The notes under the pieces: model-generated
The model's input: the letters and a program-made list of their open reading frames with translations, nothing else
Databases searched by the model: none
What the model was told of the DNA's origin: nothing
Program-made: the position numbers and the translations under genes
Shown here: positions 10,120-23,066 of the stretch, piece after piece
Position numbering within the stretch: position 1 is the stretch's first letter
Layout: the number at the start of each line of letters is the position of its first letter
NCBI GenBank assembly: GCA_001600415.1
Contig: BCJX01000002.1
Location: 1,302,075-1,366,074 of the forward strand
DNA from: Pascua guehoae
Taxonomy: Eukaryota > Basidiomycota > Tremellomycetes > Trichosporonales > Trichosporonaceae
Direction of reading: 5' to 3'
DNA length: 64,000 nt

Positions 10120-11570
10120 AAACGAGCCAAACCGTCGTCAGAGATTCAGATCCAGTCCAATGAACAAGTACCATGCCGTCCCAGGCCCACGCCACTCATC
10201 AACGAGTGCCAGGCAGCGACGGTGCGAGGATGGCTTGCAAGCAAAGACAGTACACACCATGGCGCGCCGAGTCTGCAACCTCGGGCGACAGGACCTTGCC
10301 TGCCACACATATCTGTGTGGGTGTGCTCCAGTCCCCCTGGGTAAGGCTGACGGGCCATGACCAGAGATCCAAAGTACTTTATGGGCCAGTATTTCATTGC
10401 CCTGCACCACAGCAGTCCAGTCGAGTGTGGACTGCACAATGCGTATGGAGGGCAGCAGAGTCGCCAGTCCACGTACGCCCCTCTCGACGGCGAGCGGCAG
10501 GACGCGCCATTCCGCGTGCGAGGCAATGACCCCATGGATTGGCATGGAAGTCTGCTGGTCCATCCCAAAACGGATCGGAGTGATGAAGATGACAGAGCGA
10601 GAGTAGGTTTACTCATTGAATGGGATCGTGCCGCCTAGCCTTTGCACGATCCCCACGGAGTAGGGGGATACGAGTGTCCTCGCAAAGTCCTAGACTGTCA
10701 CATTGAGTGACGGCGTACAGGCGAGGTTGGGCGTACACGATCGTGTGCCGGGCGCAGGATAGGTCCCGCAGCATTGCGCAGTGCTCAGTCCCTCTATCCC
10801 ATTCGTACACGCCGCTGGAGGGCAGGCGTGAGCAACATGGCAAAGCCAAACCCACCACCTGCACACCACTAGAGAAATGCGCTTGATGCCCCTCTGGAGA
10901 CGCCGTTCGTGCGTGACTGTACGCATGCCTGGGCGGCCAACCCAACGTCCCAGGTCAAGCCCGGCATTTGATCTGATGTACAACAACAGCCACCTCCACC
11001 GCCAGCTCGATCCCACTCTACTGTCGCGCAAGGGCTTGGTCGCCAGCCCCATCCCCTGTGTCGTCGGCATCACCAAACGGGTGTCCAATCGTCTGGTCAT
11101 GTCGGCATGTCGGCTGACCAGCGAATAGGCATCTCCTCTGTCGTAACGGTATTCGGAATCCACGCCAGCGCCTTGGTGCATCAAGGCCTGCCGATCACGC
11201 GACAACATACCGACGATCAAGCGAGTGACATACCGCTACTCTCCCTGGACAGACCTGGACCACGACAGGACCTTGGCAATGTCCTAGGATACCAGGATTG
11301 TGCGGGGGCAGACGTACGACAGACCGCACAGGTTAGGACTCACTACTGGCACTGGCTTGCTCGGTTCGGCTGTTCGGGAGCGCAGTGCAGTGAAACCGAA
11401 ACCTGATCTGCCAATCTGGCGATCAGTGTGATTACCCTGGCATGCCGTAAGGATCTGCACCGTCTGCTTGTCCAAGGGATTTTTTGGGCGGGAGTGTAAT
11501 GAGGCGTTTTGCTAGTACGTGTCGCGTGCATTGGTCCTTTGCACGCTTTTATACAGTGCGCTGTGGCGTG

Positions 11571-11664
11571 GTGCGATACGATGCGCTACGATACGATGCG
11601 CTGCGATACGATGCGCTGCGATGCGCTGCGATGCGAGGCGCTGCGAGGCGCTGCGAGGCGATGA
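11571..11664. repeat. Array of ATGCGCTGCG/ATACGATGCG-like units
   Basis: About nine imperfect units of mostly 10 bp (GATACGATGCGCTGC and GAGGCGCTGC variants) follow one another. It is a low-complexity satellite-like block. Confidence 0.85.
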
Positions 11665-12849
11665 GAGTACGCGGTGTGGCCGAAACATGGCTGGCATGGC
11701 TGGTCTCGCCCTGGCGAGCCTGGACCGCGGAGGACGGTCACTCACGCCATATTGTGGCTTACCTTGTCCAGACCGGCCAGACTGGTGTTCGGATCGAATG
11801 GATCAACATGTATCTACAGCTCCGCCTCGTCTCCTTGTTGCTGCCTGGTGGGGTAGGTGTATCTCAGCTGCCGTACCCACAACCAATGTCACCGTAGAGC
11901 GTTCCTCGAGCTGACTCGGGGGCTCTACCTCGTGGCTGGGGCCGAGGCTCTACCCCAGGCGGTCGCTCTCTCGACTGGGTCGGCCTAGCACCGCCACTTG
12001 GGGGGCATTCGGATCTGCCTAGTCCATGGGCACAAGGGGCCTACGGTATGTACTAGCTGGATCACGGAGTCTTGCGGTCTCCCTTGGACAGCGTACAGAT
12101 GGTGTCGAAAAGGAACAGGTATTGGCGCAGGGATGCCGAAGCAAGCAGATGTAGAGTTGCTGCAGACGTGCAGACCTTGCACGAGTCGGCCAGCCGCCCT
12201 GCGCGATTGCTCTTTTGCCACGCTCTGTACGTTCTGCCCTTGCTTTTACAGTGCATCACTCTATGCGTGTATTTGCGTCATGGTACTCTACGCAGTGACG
12301 TAGGAATCGCCCGGGGGATGATGCTGTGGCGGGATATCTCGCTTGTGGTGTATCTCGCGGTTCTGATGTATCTCGCGTTTCTGATCGGTCTCACGCCTCT
12401 GATGTACCTATGACCGCACTGCGCAACATTTGCTCTCTATGACGGTGGGCACTCTATACTCTGTGTATGCAACCGTGGAGCGACGCGGGGCTAGCACCAC
12501 AGACAACACCACAGCTACGCTTCACTAACTACAGATACACTTTACTTTCCACATACACTGTACACTATGCAGACTCTCCACATGTACCCTGTACCCTCCA
12601 CAGATACAATTTATTCTCCACTACGACTGGTCTACCCTCCACAGGTACAATTTACCACAGATTTTGGCTGGTGCGCCTTGCGCCTCGTCCAACACACGTA
12701 GCAGCCAGAGATCTTCCAATGCGATGTCTGCAGAATGACCCGTGGGGCCACTTGGGGCTGTTATCAAAGCTTGGAGTCTTTAGACTCTCTTCATCAGCGG
12801 CGTTCGTCGACCCCGTTACCAGATTTGCTCTCATATGTTCAGAGCACAA

Positions 12850-13140
12850 TGGCGCATGAGGCCAGGCGGGGCCAGTGTCGTGTATACTTTACGCTCGCGG
12901 TGGCGCGTCTCGGATTTGCTCGTCAAACATGGCCAGTGTACAATGCCGTGTGGGGCCACAGTGCTGTCAATACTTTACGCTCAGAGTGGCGTGCCTTGCC
13001 TCACAGACTTGCTCTTCAATACAGTGTTGTATCTACTTTACCCTCGAGGCGGCGCGTCTCGCCTCGCAGATTTGCTCTTCAAGCACACTTGGCATGCTAG
13101 TCAAGTGCCATGTCTGACACTTTACACTCTACTTGTGGCC
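12850..13140. repeat. Diverged tandem repeats of about 65 bp
   Basis: Three or four imperfect units share the order TACTTTACGCTC, a GTGGCG element, a CTCGGATTTGCTC-like element and a CAGTGT spacer. Shorter relatives (CTCCACAGATACAATTTA-like) occur just upstream at about 12530-12660. Confidence 0.7.
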
Positions 13141-16100
13141 ATGTGGCTGGCGTGTCTCGCGTCCGCTGCCAAATATACCCTTGAGCGCTGTGTGCGTTAT
13201 GTCGCTTTCCAGATACGCTCAGCGTGAAATGGTGCATGGAGACTGCGGGGTATGTATTGCGGACGCGTTGGGTTGTGCTCATGGCCGGCTTGCACCGTGT
13301 CAGTATCAGTCAGAGGTCTGCATAGGGGACCGAGGCTGGGGTATACTCCATGGCAACGGAGCCATACGGGGCAACAGGATCGGTCTGCGGTTTAGCTCTG
13401 CTTATGACTGCCAGAGCGTACGGCTAGCATGAACGCCTCTTGACAAGCGGGGCTGGCGATGCCGTTCTCGACAAAGCACTTCATGGGAACCAGAGAGCAA
13501 ACTGGCACCCAGCTCAACCCATATGTGGATCTATTCCAACAAAGGGCTCCGATCAGCGTGCCTCCATTAGTGCCTGCGGAAGTGCGTGCACAGAATGAAC
13601 CGTATCTCTGGAATTTGTAGCGTCAAACTGTATCTGAGCTCGCTTGATACGCTCGTGGCGTCTTCAACCTCGCACCTTCTGGACGCCTTCCGCTGCGGTC
13701 CACAATGTGGGAACACGGCGTGGGGCTCGTCGACTGCTGGAACTGGGACGGAATGCTGGAACAGAACCGCACAGAGTTGCGGATGCACGGCTTGCAAGGT
13801 TGGGGCGGCGCCGGCTCCGCGGCGCTTGAGCTTGACGCTTGGACCGACGTGCGAAGCTCTCGGGAGAGGCGGAAGACAAGGTTCAGAATAAACTCCGATT
13901 ACCACTGAAATGACTTGCGTAAAGGTTCCTGGCGAGGTACTGGGCGTGTGCCTTGCAAAGCCAAATTCCGCCGTTACCACTGCTCGGACGACATCTGCAA
14001 CGCTCGACAGAACGTTGTGCAAGAAACGATGGCGAGGGGAACAAACTTGGTTATTCAGAGAGGATTGCGAGGACGGCATCGCACTGCTCATCAGTCACCA
14101 TTGCTGACTGATGGCATTGGTTTACCCTCATGTCCCCTGAGGGGTACGGGGTAAACCCAGCCTGAGGGAAGTGAGACACAGTAACGCCTCTTCCTGGGGC
14201 TCATTACATTGATTTTGGCCATTTCCGCCCACAGAGCAAGCGCCACACCATGGAGCCGGCGGCGGCGCACGGCCATGTGGCTGCTCCACCCAGCTGGTAT
14301 GTTCCAGTAGACAGCTCGGCAGCTCGGCAGACTGCTCTATCCCTTGCATTGTCTGACAAGCCCGGGGATAGGAACATGCCGCGGGCACAGGTTTCACTAC
14401 AGCACGTCGAGTCTGCCAACGTTGGTCCAGACTTGACAAACACATGTGCAGACGTCCGGTACCCCTGGGTCGTGTCTGGAACAGCAGCACGTTGTGGGTC
14501 GTGCCTGTCTAAGTTTGATGACACAAGGTTCCCTAGTGCCCATGTGATCTCTTGACCACGCAAGCGCTGTTTGAAGTATGCCACGCGGCGCGACGCTCGG
14601 TCATAGAAGGCATCGAACACTGCACTAACAACACCGGTAGTACGCTGGATATACCACTGCGGGCAGTCAACCCACCCCTGGCACATCTCATGTCGCGTGC
14701 CATGGCCACCCGCACCCTCAACCTCTGAATCGGGGGTACTTGCAGCCCCAACCAATGCCTCTCGCGCGCCCTCAGGAACGAAACTTACCGGTGTGCTCAA
14801 GCGTAGATGTTCTTCCAAGGTGGCCTTTTTTTCTTCAGAGATACACCGAAGGGTCACATGCCCACAGAACACTTGTCACTGCCACACTAATGAGATCACG
14901 CCGCCGTCACATGCCAATTCCCATGCCCACTTGCTGCATTATTCCGCTCCGTGCAAGGATATAAACGGGAAACGCCGCCAGAAGTCCACTTGCAAACGTG
15001 CGCGTTGACATCCATTCTCGGTACACCGGAAAGTGGCACTCACCCATTCCCTGATTTTCATTCGTGACGCCTCCCTTTAACGCCACCGCCCACCCATAGG
15101 TCAAGGTCGACGCTTCATGTGCTCTGGCCCGATATGGGGCCATGCCTCGTGCTTCGGGGTCCCTCAACTTCCCTGTGCGATGTGGGGTGGTTCCGAGCTG
15201 CTATTGGCTTTCACTGGTCCCACGAGCCCCAGGACACTGATCTATAAGCACGGCTCCACCGCACGCGTCGTCATCTTCCAGCAGAGCGACCTATTCTCTG
15301 TGATAGGAATGGCCAATGACATTCCCTCCAGATAGCGTGACGTCTTTGTTGTCGCGCGGCAAAGTCATTCCGCTTCATTATTGCTGGGCGTCGTGGGCCT
15401 TCTCAGTGGCGTAATATGGCAGATTGATTGTGTTCTCTCGGATTGTTCCCCCTCTCCATGCCGTCGTCTTGGATCGCTTTGTTTCACCGTTCTGCCTAAT
15501 AGGGTGACTCATGAGTGGAGCAGGTTGTGCTTGCTTGCGTTATGCCAACTCAGCCCGGTGATGCTGTCGCTGTCGTCCGTCCGAATTCAGTCTGCACCTG
15601 AGACTGATTACTTGCCAAGAGCCTCCAAGTGCCGTTGTTTAGTGTGTGTGTGCAACAAGCTGGCTCGTTCAGACATCCGACCCAGTTTCTCAATAGAGTT
15701 TCCCTCCACGCGACAATGTCTGGGACCTCAAAGGTCTGGCCTCGTGCCGTAGTGCCTTTTTCGAGTTGCCCCCTAGGCTGCTGCTGCCAGAATATAGAGA
15801 TCAAGGTCGAGGGAATCCCCGTCGGCCCCAACGGATTACACCAGATTGAAACTTGTCCCTGCACAATCCCTACTCTTGAACGATCATCATACAATGCATA
15901 GCCCTGAGCCTGTCGAGAATGCGTGCGTGGTCGTGCGCTCCACCTCCACTCTGCTGAATGGTAGAATAACAATCAACATGTTCGGTACGATACTCCCAGG
16001 TCGTCCTTGTTGGAGTGGCTGCGGACGGGAGATGGTGACTCTTGGAAGATCACTCTGGTCCCTCGACGCCTATTAGTCCCTTTGAGCGCCTCTGCTGGGT

Positions 16101-17707
16101 CAGGTCATGCCTCGACATCCACATCTAAACGTGGCAACAGAGTACAAAAGTACCACGGCACCCGCAGCGCCACACCCCGCCACTTGTGCGTCAAATGCGC
16201 CACAAGAGCTTCCCGCAAAGACTTGCCGGTCTGCCGACCGGATGCTCTGCCCGTGCAACACATGCAAAGCTACGCCCGGGTACTGTACCTCTCGCTAGCC
16301 CTCGCTCGCTTGCCCTGGCGGCTCGCTCCGAGCGACTTGTTCGGTCCCCAAACGCCCCCCATCTCATTTCTACAGTACACCAGTGTACACTGCACAGTAC
16401 AAGTGTTAGATTGCGCTCGAGACGAGACATGCACAGGGCAAAGGACTGTGACGGACCGCCGTGTTGGTTGGTACAACAGGTACGAGAGAGTATGTCTCGT
16501 GGTCACGGCCTCTAGCACGCGTGCCTCGATGCAAACGACGTGCATGCATGCATGCATGGCCGCCACCAGTCTGTGTACTGTACAAGGTGGTGGTGGTTCC
16601 TGTGGCGCTGGGCTGGGCGTGACAAGAGCCGCTCGCATGGCACAAGCCCAAGATCCCAGATGCGACTGACCGTATTCGCCACCACTTGTTCACCCTCGGG
16701 TTGCAACAGGCCAAGAGCGGCCACCGCCGCCTGTGGTACTCTCCACCGTCCCGACGTATCCATCTGTTCTGTCATGGAAAGAATGGAATCTAGGAGGAGG
16801 ATCGGTGGTGATCTCGGCAGAGCCGGCGAAAAGGCATTGTTGGTTGTTGTCGATCAATGCACAAGGGCACAGTTGAAAGGGGAGCGCCACTTTTTTGGGT
16901 ATTAAGGTAGGCGTGACGGCATGGCTTTGTATGGCAATCCAGGGTAGAGCAAATTCCAGCAAGCGAAGATCACGGGCGAGATGCAGAGGAGGAAAACGAG
17001 GGCGAGTCGGAAAGGTACAGAACAAGTTTGAGAGTATACCAAGGTACATGAGCAAAGGGAGCCGAGAAACGGCACAGGGTGGAAGAAAGAAGAAAAGAGA
17101 GAAATGGCACGGTGGGATGGGCCGCCTAATGGCTGCCTCCTCACCTTAAAGTGGTGGCTGCCACGCTCTGCTCTGCCCTGCCACTGACAAAAAGGCGAGT
17201 GATCGACGGGCAACAGGGCTTTTGTGCGACATCCCCCACCACCCCACTGCCCTCTCTCTGTGCATGCACGTCAGACCCAGGACTGTGGAACCCTCTCCCG
17301 CACACGGAAACCTGTACCTTGCCGTTACCAACGCCTCTCCCGCAGCCACCTGAACGTGCGGGCAGCCAGGGAGGCCTTTACGAGGCCTGAAGGGGCGTTT
17401 GACGGAATGGGGCATGCTGATCACACCAAAGATGATGAGGCAAGATGACGACCTGAAGTTCGTAAGGACCTCGACCATGCAGGTGGGTATGGGCAGCTAG
17501 TTGATGCAATCTCCTAACGGCAGGTCGACGAAGCGGGAAAACCGCCAGCAGCGGACGAACCAAACCCCTCGTCCATGGCAGCACAGCACCCGCGGCAGCT
17601 GTCCAACGGGCCAGACGCGCCATCGTTTGGCACACTAGCCAAGGACGATGGGTCGTTTAGGCCAGGTCACAACCCCCCCCTTGGGTCCTCCTCTCCCCCC
17701 CCCGGGT

Positions 17708-17729
17708 CCCCCCCCCCCCCCCCCCCCCC
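17708..17729. repeat. Poly-C tract
   Basis: It is an uninterrupted run of 22 C within a C-rich block from about 17672. It may be real or an assembly artefact, like the other G/C homopolymers in this window. Confidence 0.8.
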
Positions 17730-18146
17730 GTTGCAATGCTCTCTGTGCAGAACCCATAGATATAAGAACCTTGTCACTGCCGAGGCAATAAGCTTCCCAG
17801 TCACATGTCCCCTACACCTCCCCTCCTCTCCCCTCCCCTCCCCAAGTCTATAACCTCCGCAGTCGTCGTACTCGTTCGCGTCCTTGATCTCGCGCGCCCA
17901 ACTTTAATACTCTCCTCCCACCACCTCGCTTCATCTTGCATCAACTAGTGCGATATACATTCGCGCTACCACGTCCCCCTGCCCCCGCGCCAACTTCCCA
18001 CCAACCTCTTTTCATTGCCGCACCCACCACCAAACGGCAGAACCAAACCTGCATACATACGCATTTTCACGCGTACATATTCCCTCGTTGCGCATCGACC
18101 ATCTCTCTTTCCCCCTCTTCACGTCTTGCACTCTACACACTCTACA

Positions 18147-19876
18147 ATGGGTTTGAACCTTTTCCAGCGCCGGAGGAGATCCGTCACTCCCTACGACCCA
18201 TCCCCGCTGGCCGGGAAGGTTGCCCTCCGCGTCCTCGTCGACTCTGGCCCTCTGGCACGCGAGCTCTTTGTAATCGACGTCCCCGCTGATGGTGACGTCG
18301 GTTCCATCCGTGAGGCCATTGTCGCCCACATCGGACATGCAAGCATCGGCCTCTTCAAGGTGAGTACCTTCTTTGCCCTCCATCCCACACAATCGCCTTC
18401 CCAGCCACACCGCGGGAGTGCTATCGATGGCGCCGGGCCACACTGGGGGTTTCTCCGGTGTACCGGTGCTGGTTTTACCTAGGGGTTTTGGAGCGGCCCC
18501 CGCCGCAACCGCGCCTGTTGCCGACCGTGGCGGCTGTGGCGGCCGGGGCAGATCATCTGTCTCACATCTCACTCGTCATCAATTGTCATCATAAACAAAT
18601 GTGCTGACAACATTTTTCGCAGGTCGACATCCCTTGGCAAGCATACTATGAGGCAGGCGCGTACGAGACCCGCTACGGTGTCGCTGCATCACTCCTGTCT
18701 GCATTCCCAGGATTCAACCTCGACGACGCGTCGCAGGTCGGCCCATCGGGCGGCATTTGCCTGCCAGCCTACAAGATGGGCCAGGGATCTCTTCGTGCAC
18801 GCCGCTCTGGTGCCGCCGGCTCGGGACCAGCCCCGACTGTGCGCCAGTGGTTCCCCGAGGATGACAACACGGACGCCATCAACATTCTCGCCCGCACCGC
18901 CAGCAGCTCAAACCTCGACTGGGCTCGCCCGTCGGTCAAGCCTCTCACGTTGTCTGCACGCTTTGCCAACTCGTCCATCCCCTCGGCATTTGACATTGAC
19001 TCGGAGACGGACGCCCCCACCCTGGTCGACATTTCGCCCGACGCCACCGTCGCCGAGCTTAAGGTCGCCCTCCTTATTGCCGCTGGTCGGCCGGCGCCTG
19101 CGGGTTTCCTCGACGGACTGGTTCTCTGGCGCGTGGACATGGACGCCGGTGCACTCGAGGCTCTCGACGCATCAGGCTGTCTTGCTGGTGGCATGCCGTG
19201 GCCGCTTCCCCGTGGCACCGCCCCTCCTCTCCTACTTGAAGACCCCAATGCCCGTGTCCGCGACTACTTTGCCAACTATCGCGCCTGCCGTGCCAACCCG
19301 TCGGCGGTCACTCTTTCTGCCTGGATCCACCCCCTCGCCGAGAGCGTCCTCGCACCTCGCACCCAAACTCGTGTCCCGCGCTTCACCTACCCCATGCCCC
19401 AAGAGCTCCTCCACCCTCGGCGTGCCCGCGAGGAGAGGCTCCGTGCGGCCATCTCCACTTCCCAGAGCATGCGCCTCAACACTCCCACCCCCGACGACCA
19501 CAGGGACAAGCACGCCGGAACCCTCCTCCGCTGTTGTGACGAGTTTACCGCCGCTACGTCGTCGTCTTCGGGCTTCACTGGTTGCGGCTCGCTGGCAGAC
19601 ACGCCCGGTCTCATTGGTCTCGGCATCATGATGCCGTCATCTCCGGCGAGCGAAGCCAGCGACAATGCGTCCGACGACGAGGGCCTGTCTTGGCCCGCGA
19701 CGCCCGACGTGTCCGAAGACACACGCTCGCTTGGCTCCCACTCTGGCCGCAACTGGCTCCCACCCTCGTCTCTCGGCCCTAGCCCCCTCGCCGTCACCGA
19801 ATGGCACCCAACTACTGCAAAGGTCCCTAATCCCCTTGCCACGGCCTTCCTGCCCCCCAACAGCCTTGTACAGTAG
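18147..19876 (+). CDS. Protein with two Crinkler-head/ubiquitin-like segments
   Basis: Two exons (18147-18359, 18623-19876) joined in phase 0 give 488 residues; a 263-nt intron separates them. Two regions, about 26-80 and 204-258, each follow the pattern beta strand, VDIP/VDISPDATV, an amphipathic helix (GSIREAIVAHI; AELKVALLIAA) and LFKVDIP or LWRVDMD. This resembles the ubiquitin-like head of Crinkler (CRN) proteins, whose typical text is a VxxLKxxIK helix followed by LxLWKVxIP. The rest is Ser/Pro-rich with a conserved-looking middle (DYFANYRACRANPSAV) and a low-complexity end. There is no nuclease or kinase-like effector tail. The leader at 17810-18146 is CT-rich. The domain call is from pattern memory and needs a profile search. 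Confidence 0.7.
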
Positions 19877-22800
19877 TAGACGCACCAGCATACAGCAGCA
19901 GCAACACCAGCAGCAGCAATCGCAGCAGCAATCGCCAGCAGTAGTGTAACCCTAGCATATCATGTACATAGTACGATGAACCTTTCTGCACTCCAAAGGC
20001 AGCTAGCCGCGCGGGAAAACCTTGCTCCACTGCGCTAGCAGTCGAGTGGCGCCGCATAGACTTTCTTTTCTGGGTCACCTAGTCTCACACTTGTCTAGCA
20101 TTCGCCGTCGGCTAGTGTCATGGTGACGTTCTGGGCTGCAGCCACCGAAAACGCCATCGCTCGGGACCCTTTCGGTCATGCCGACGCGACGAGCGTGGTT
20201 TTGACGTCGGAATTGGGATTCCGGACGCCTCCCATGGGGTCCAGTTTGCTGTATCAGCGGTATCTCATGCTTTTTTACACCTCGCGGACCTTGTCGATGC
20301 AGAAGTGGCGCACGTCCACGCGTGAGCACAGGGCAGGCACTGTCACACCGTATGTACCGACATACCTGCATCACGCCCCACATTCCAAGGCACACGATCG
20401 CATGCACGCAGCGAGGACCTCGACGTGACAATGGGGTGGGGCATACGCACACACCCCAACCTCACCGTGCAACGTGGGCAAATCGAGACCCCCGGAAACG
20501 CACGACCCAAGTCGCCGTATTCTCGTAATCCGATCGTGGCATGCATGCCATGCGGGCCGGCCCTGTGATGGATCAAGCCCAAACTCGTTCGGTCCCTGCG
20601 CTAGCGTGTCCGCTCTTGGGTTGCAGGTACACGGCACCCTCAGCCGGTCGCGGGTCAAGCGGGTCAAGCAATGGGGTCTACGACATACCGACGTCCATGT
20701 CGCCCATTCTCGTCCTCTGTGACAACTTTTTTTGGTGGTTCCCCGAATGAAGAGAGTTACAGGTCGCACAAGCCGGATACACGACGGATGTGTGCAGGAT
20801 ACAGCAGGATGCTAGATCCCCTTGTTTCTCGTCCTCGTCCGTCGTCGTCCCGATCAATCGTCGGTTCTGCCGACTTGCCCGCCAGGGATATGCCGTACGT
20901 GCGTGCTCGCCTTGCTCTCGCCACACTCGTCTTGCCAAGCAATATGCCCATTACAATACGGGCTCGTGGTGGATTACACCCCTGGCCCAGCAACGCGCAG
21001 CATCAATAATCATGTCGTGAGGGGATCTCGATCGGCCCCACCCACCTGCGTTGCAGACAATCACGGCAGCCTTGTCGGTTCGGCGTTGGGAAATCCGATA
21101 TGCGGAGGTTCATCCGCACCACCGCAATGGCTGTGCACAAAGTGGCAGTTTTCGCAATGGTAATGGCCGCCTTTGACCGATCCCCACTATTCTTCTATCA
21201 GAAGCTTCACAGTTCATCAATGATGAAAAATCTGGTAACATTCATACTTGAGTGCGGCGCCCGTTATCATGCTGAGTCTACATTAACGGGCATTTTACCA
21301 CAAACCTGGGTCGGCCGCTGAGTTTAATCACCTCGTGCCAATTCACCACGGCGGTTGAGTTATATTCGCCATTCATGCCGATCAGCATCCTATGCCCCGT
21401 GGCATTGCCCGTAGGGCCGTACTTTTCGGGCTGTCGTCATTGTTGGAAAACTTCAATTGTCCGTGCAAGCTTGCTGGGAACCTTGGGCCATTGACGAGAG
21501 TGGAGAGTGTCAATGCCCGATCCGACATTCATCATTGCCAAGTCCCGACATCTCGGGTCGGCGTGTGGTTGCGCATCGCTCGGCCGTACGGGAGTCGCCC
21601 ACAAGCATCAAGCGAGAGCCAACTTTCCATGCCCTGGCGATCTCACCCGAAGTGGCGCCAGGATGGGCTCCCGTCCAAGCACCATGAGGAGACTCCATGT
21701 TCCAGTAACTTTATGGGTGGGACCCAGTGCCGACAAACTGTGAGGTGCTACGGCATTCGGCACGTGTTTGTTCGGGGTGTAACCAAAAGCATGGGTGTTC
21801 CCAATAATCGCTTAACAATGACTCACGTGGACGGCGCTGTGTGAGGGTTGTTATTCTAGCATCGGGCAAATCTTCGTCATGGACCAGTGAGTTTGTCAAG
21901 GTGTAACGAAGAGCAGGGTCGCCACATGGAATTTGGGTTTACCCATCCCAGTTAACCTCGGTTGCAGTTGACACACAGCATCAACAATGCCATGGAGGCT
22001 ATGATCTGAGTGGAATTACATCACAGTCTCGATGGATACAGGCTCGAGTAGCACATGTTCTAATCATTTTTACTCACTCTCAACCGCCCACGCCCGTTCT
22101 TGAAGCAGATCTAGTGGTTCCCTCCTCGACATTCCTTACTTTTTGGGTATGTGGATAGCTTGGCTTGATGGGATCATCGTGTTCTTGGACAACCTGGCAA
22201 TATACCCCCGAGCTCTCAATGGAAGTCTCACTAGGTCGTGCGATCACTCCTGCCTGTGCGTTGATGGGCATATGCGTAGGATGCAGTGCCCCCGTTTCAC
22301 ATGGGATTCCTAGGTATCCTCGAAAGCAGCCCGCCTGGTCTGCCGAATCTGGCCATTGATCTGGTTGAGGCCTGGGAGGCTCTACCTTGAACACCCGGTC
22401 GGCCAGCACTCTCTTGGATAACCACCACTCCATTGCAAGAAGCTCTCGAGAGGCCGACCATAACCATGTCCCGGCACGATTAAAACCCCTTACAATGAGT
22501 GACAGAGGGATTCAGCCGTGCGTGTCTGTACAACACCAAATGGGGCGAGATGAAATACTCAACGCGGCCCCGTCCGACTCTGATCGAAGGCAAACCTATC
22601 ATGCTCTCCCTGGTCATGTCAATGAACGACGCCAAATCCCAGCAGAAGAGGGTATTCGCGTCCCTTTGTGCATTTGTGGGAAGCACTTGTGAGAATCCGA
22701 TGTCTGCCGTCTGAACTCGATTTGGGGTCGGTAACCAAGCCTTCATCCCAGATTCGAGCGACTATCATCAAAACGTCATGGATCGTCAAAACAAGTGAGC

Positions 22801-23066
22801 AAGTAGCCATCCGCTACCCCGATGGGTTATCAACTCTGACCACGACGACATGAAAACAAGGTAAACCCTTCCTCCAACGACCTACCGGGGCACTCCCGCG
22901 CCGTCGCGACCGACACTTGCCCCACACTGCCCAGACACTGACCCAAAAAGCAACCCCAGTGAGCATGTACGACTCATCACAATGTCTAAATACTATAAGT
23001 AACCACAAACTCTATGACAACCCCCGCGGCAAACACCGCATCCGGCACTCCCCCTTGGCCCAGTAT
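19877..23066. other. Gene-poor region
   Basis: It begins with the 3' flank of the preceding gene, including a CAG/CAA-rich microsatellite. The remaining 3 kb, which includes a less GC-rich part around 21.2-22.9 kb, shows no ORF with a recognisable product or plausible splice chain. Confidence 0.5.
19885..19945. repeat. CAG/CAA-rich microsatellite in the 3' flank
   Basis: Imperfect CAGCAGCAA triplets start about 10 bases after the stop codon of the preceding gene. They are outside the coding frame. Confidence 0.85.

Larger units (their letters stand above)
9719..18146. other. 8.4-kb gene-poor, repeat-bearing region
   Basis: No open frame here shows a recognisable domain, a convincing splice chain or fungal coding bias. 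The stretch contains a 17-bp minisatellite, a decamer-like array, diverged repeats of about 65 bp and a poly-C tract, each listed separately. The last 300 bp before 18147 are CT-rich and look like the promoter and leader of the next gene. It may contain decayed mobile DNA, but no terminal repeats or transposase fragments could be identified by eye. Confidence 0.5.

Noticed and set aside
13567..14091. 174-codon minus-strand frame
   Set aside because: No recognisable motif or supporting splice signals, and no continuation on either side.
14204..14872. 222-codon minus-strand frame in the gene-poor block
   Set aside because: No domain, no splice partners, unusual residue mix; chance ORFs of this length are expected at this GC content.
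16007..16669. 220-codon plus-strand frame
   Set aside because: Composition looks like random GC-rich translation; there is no domain or ortholog-like text.
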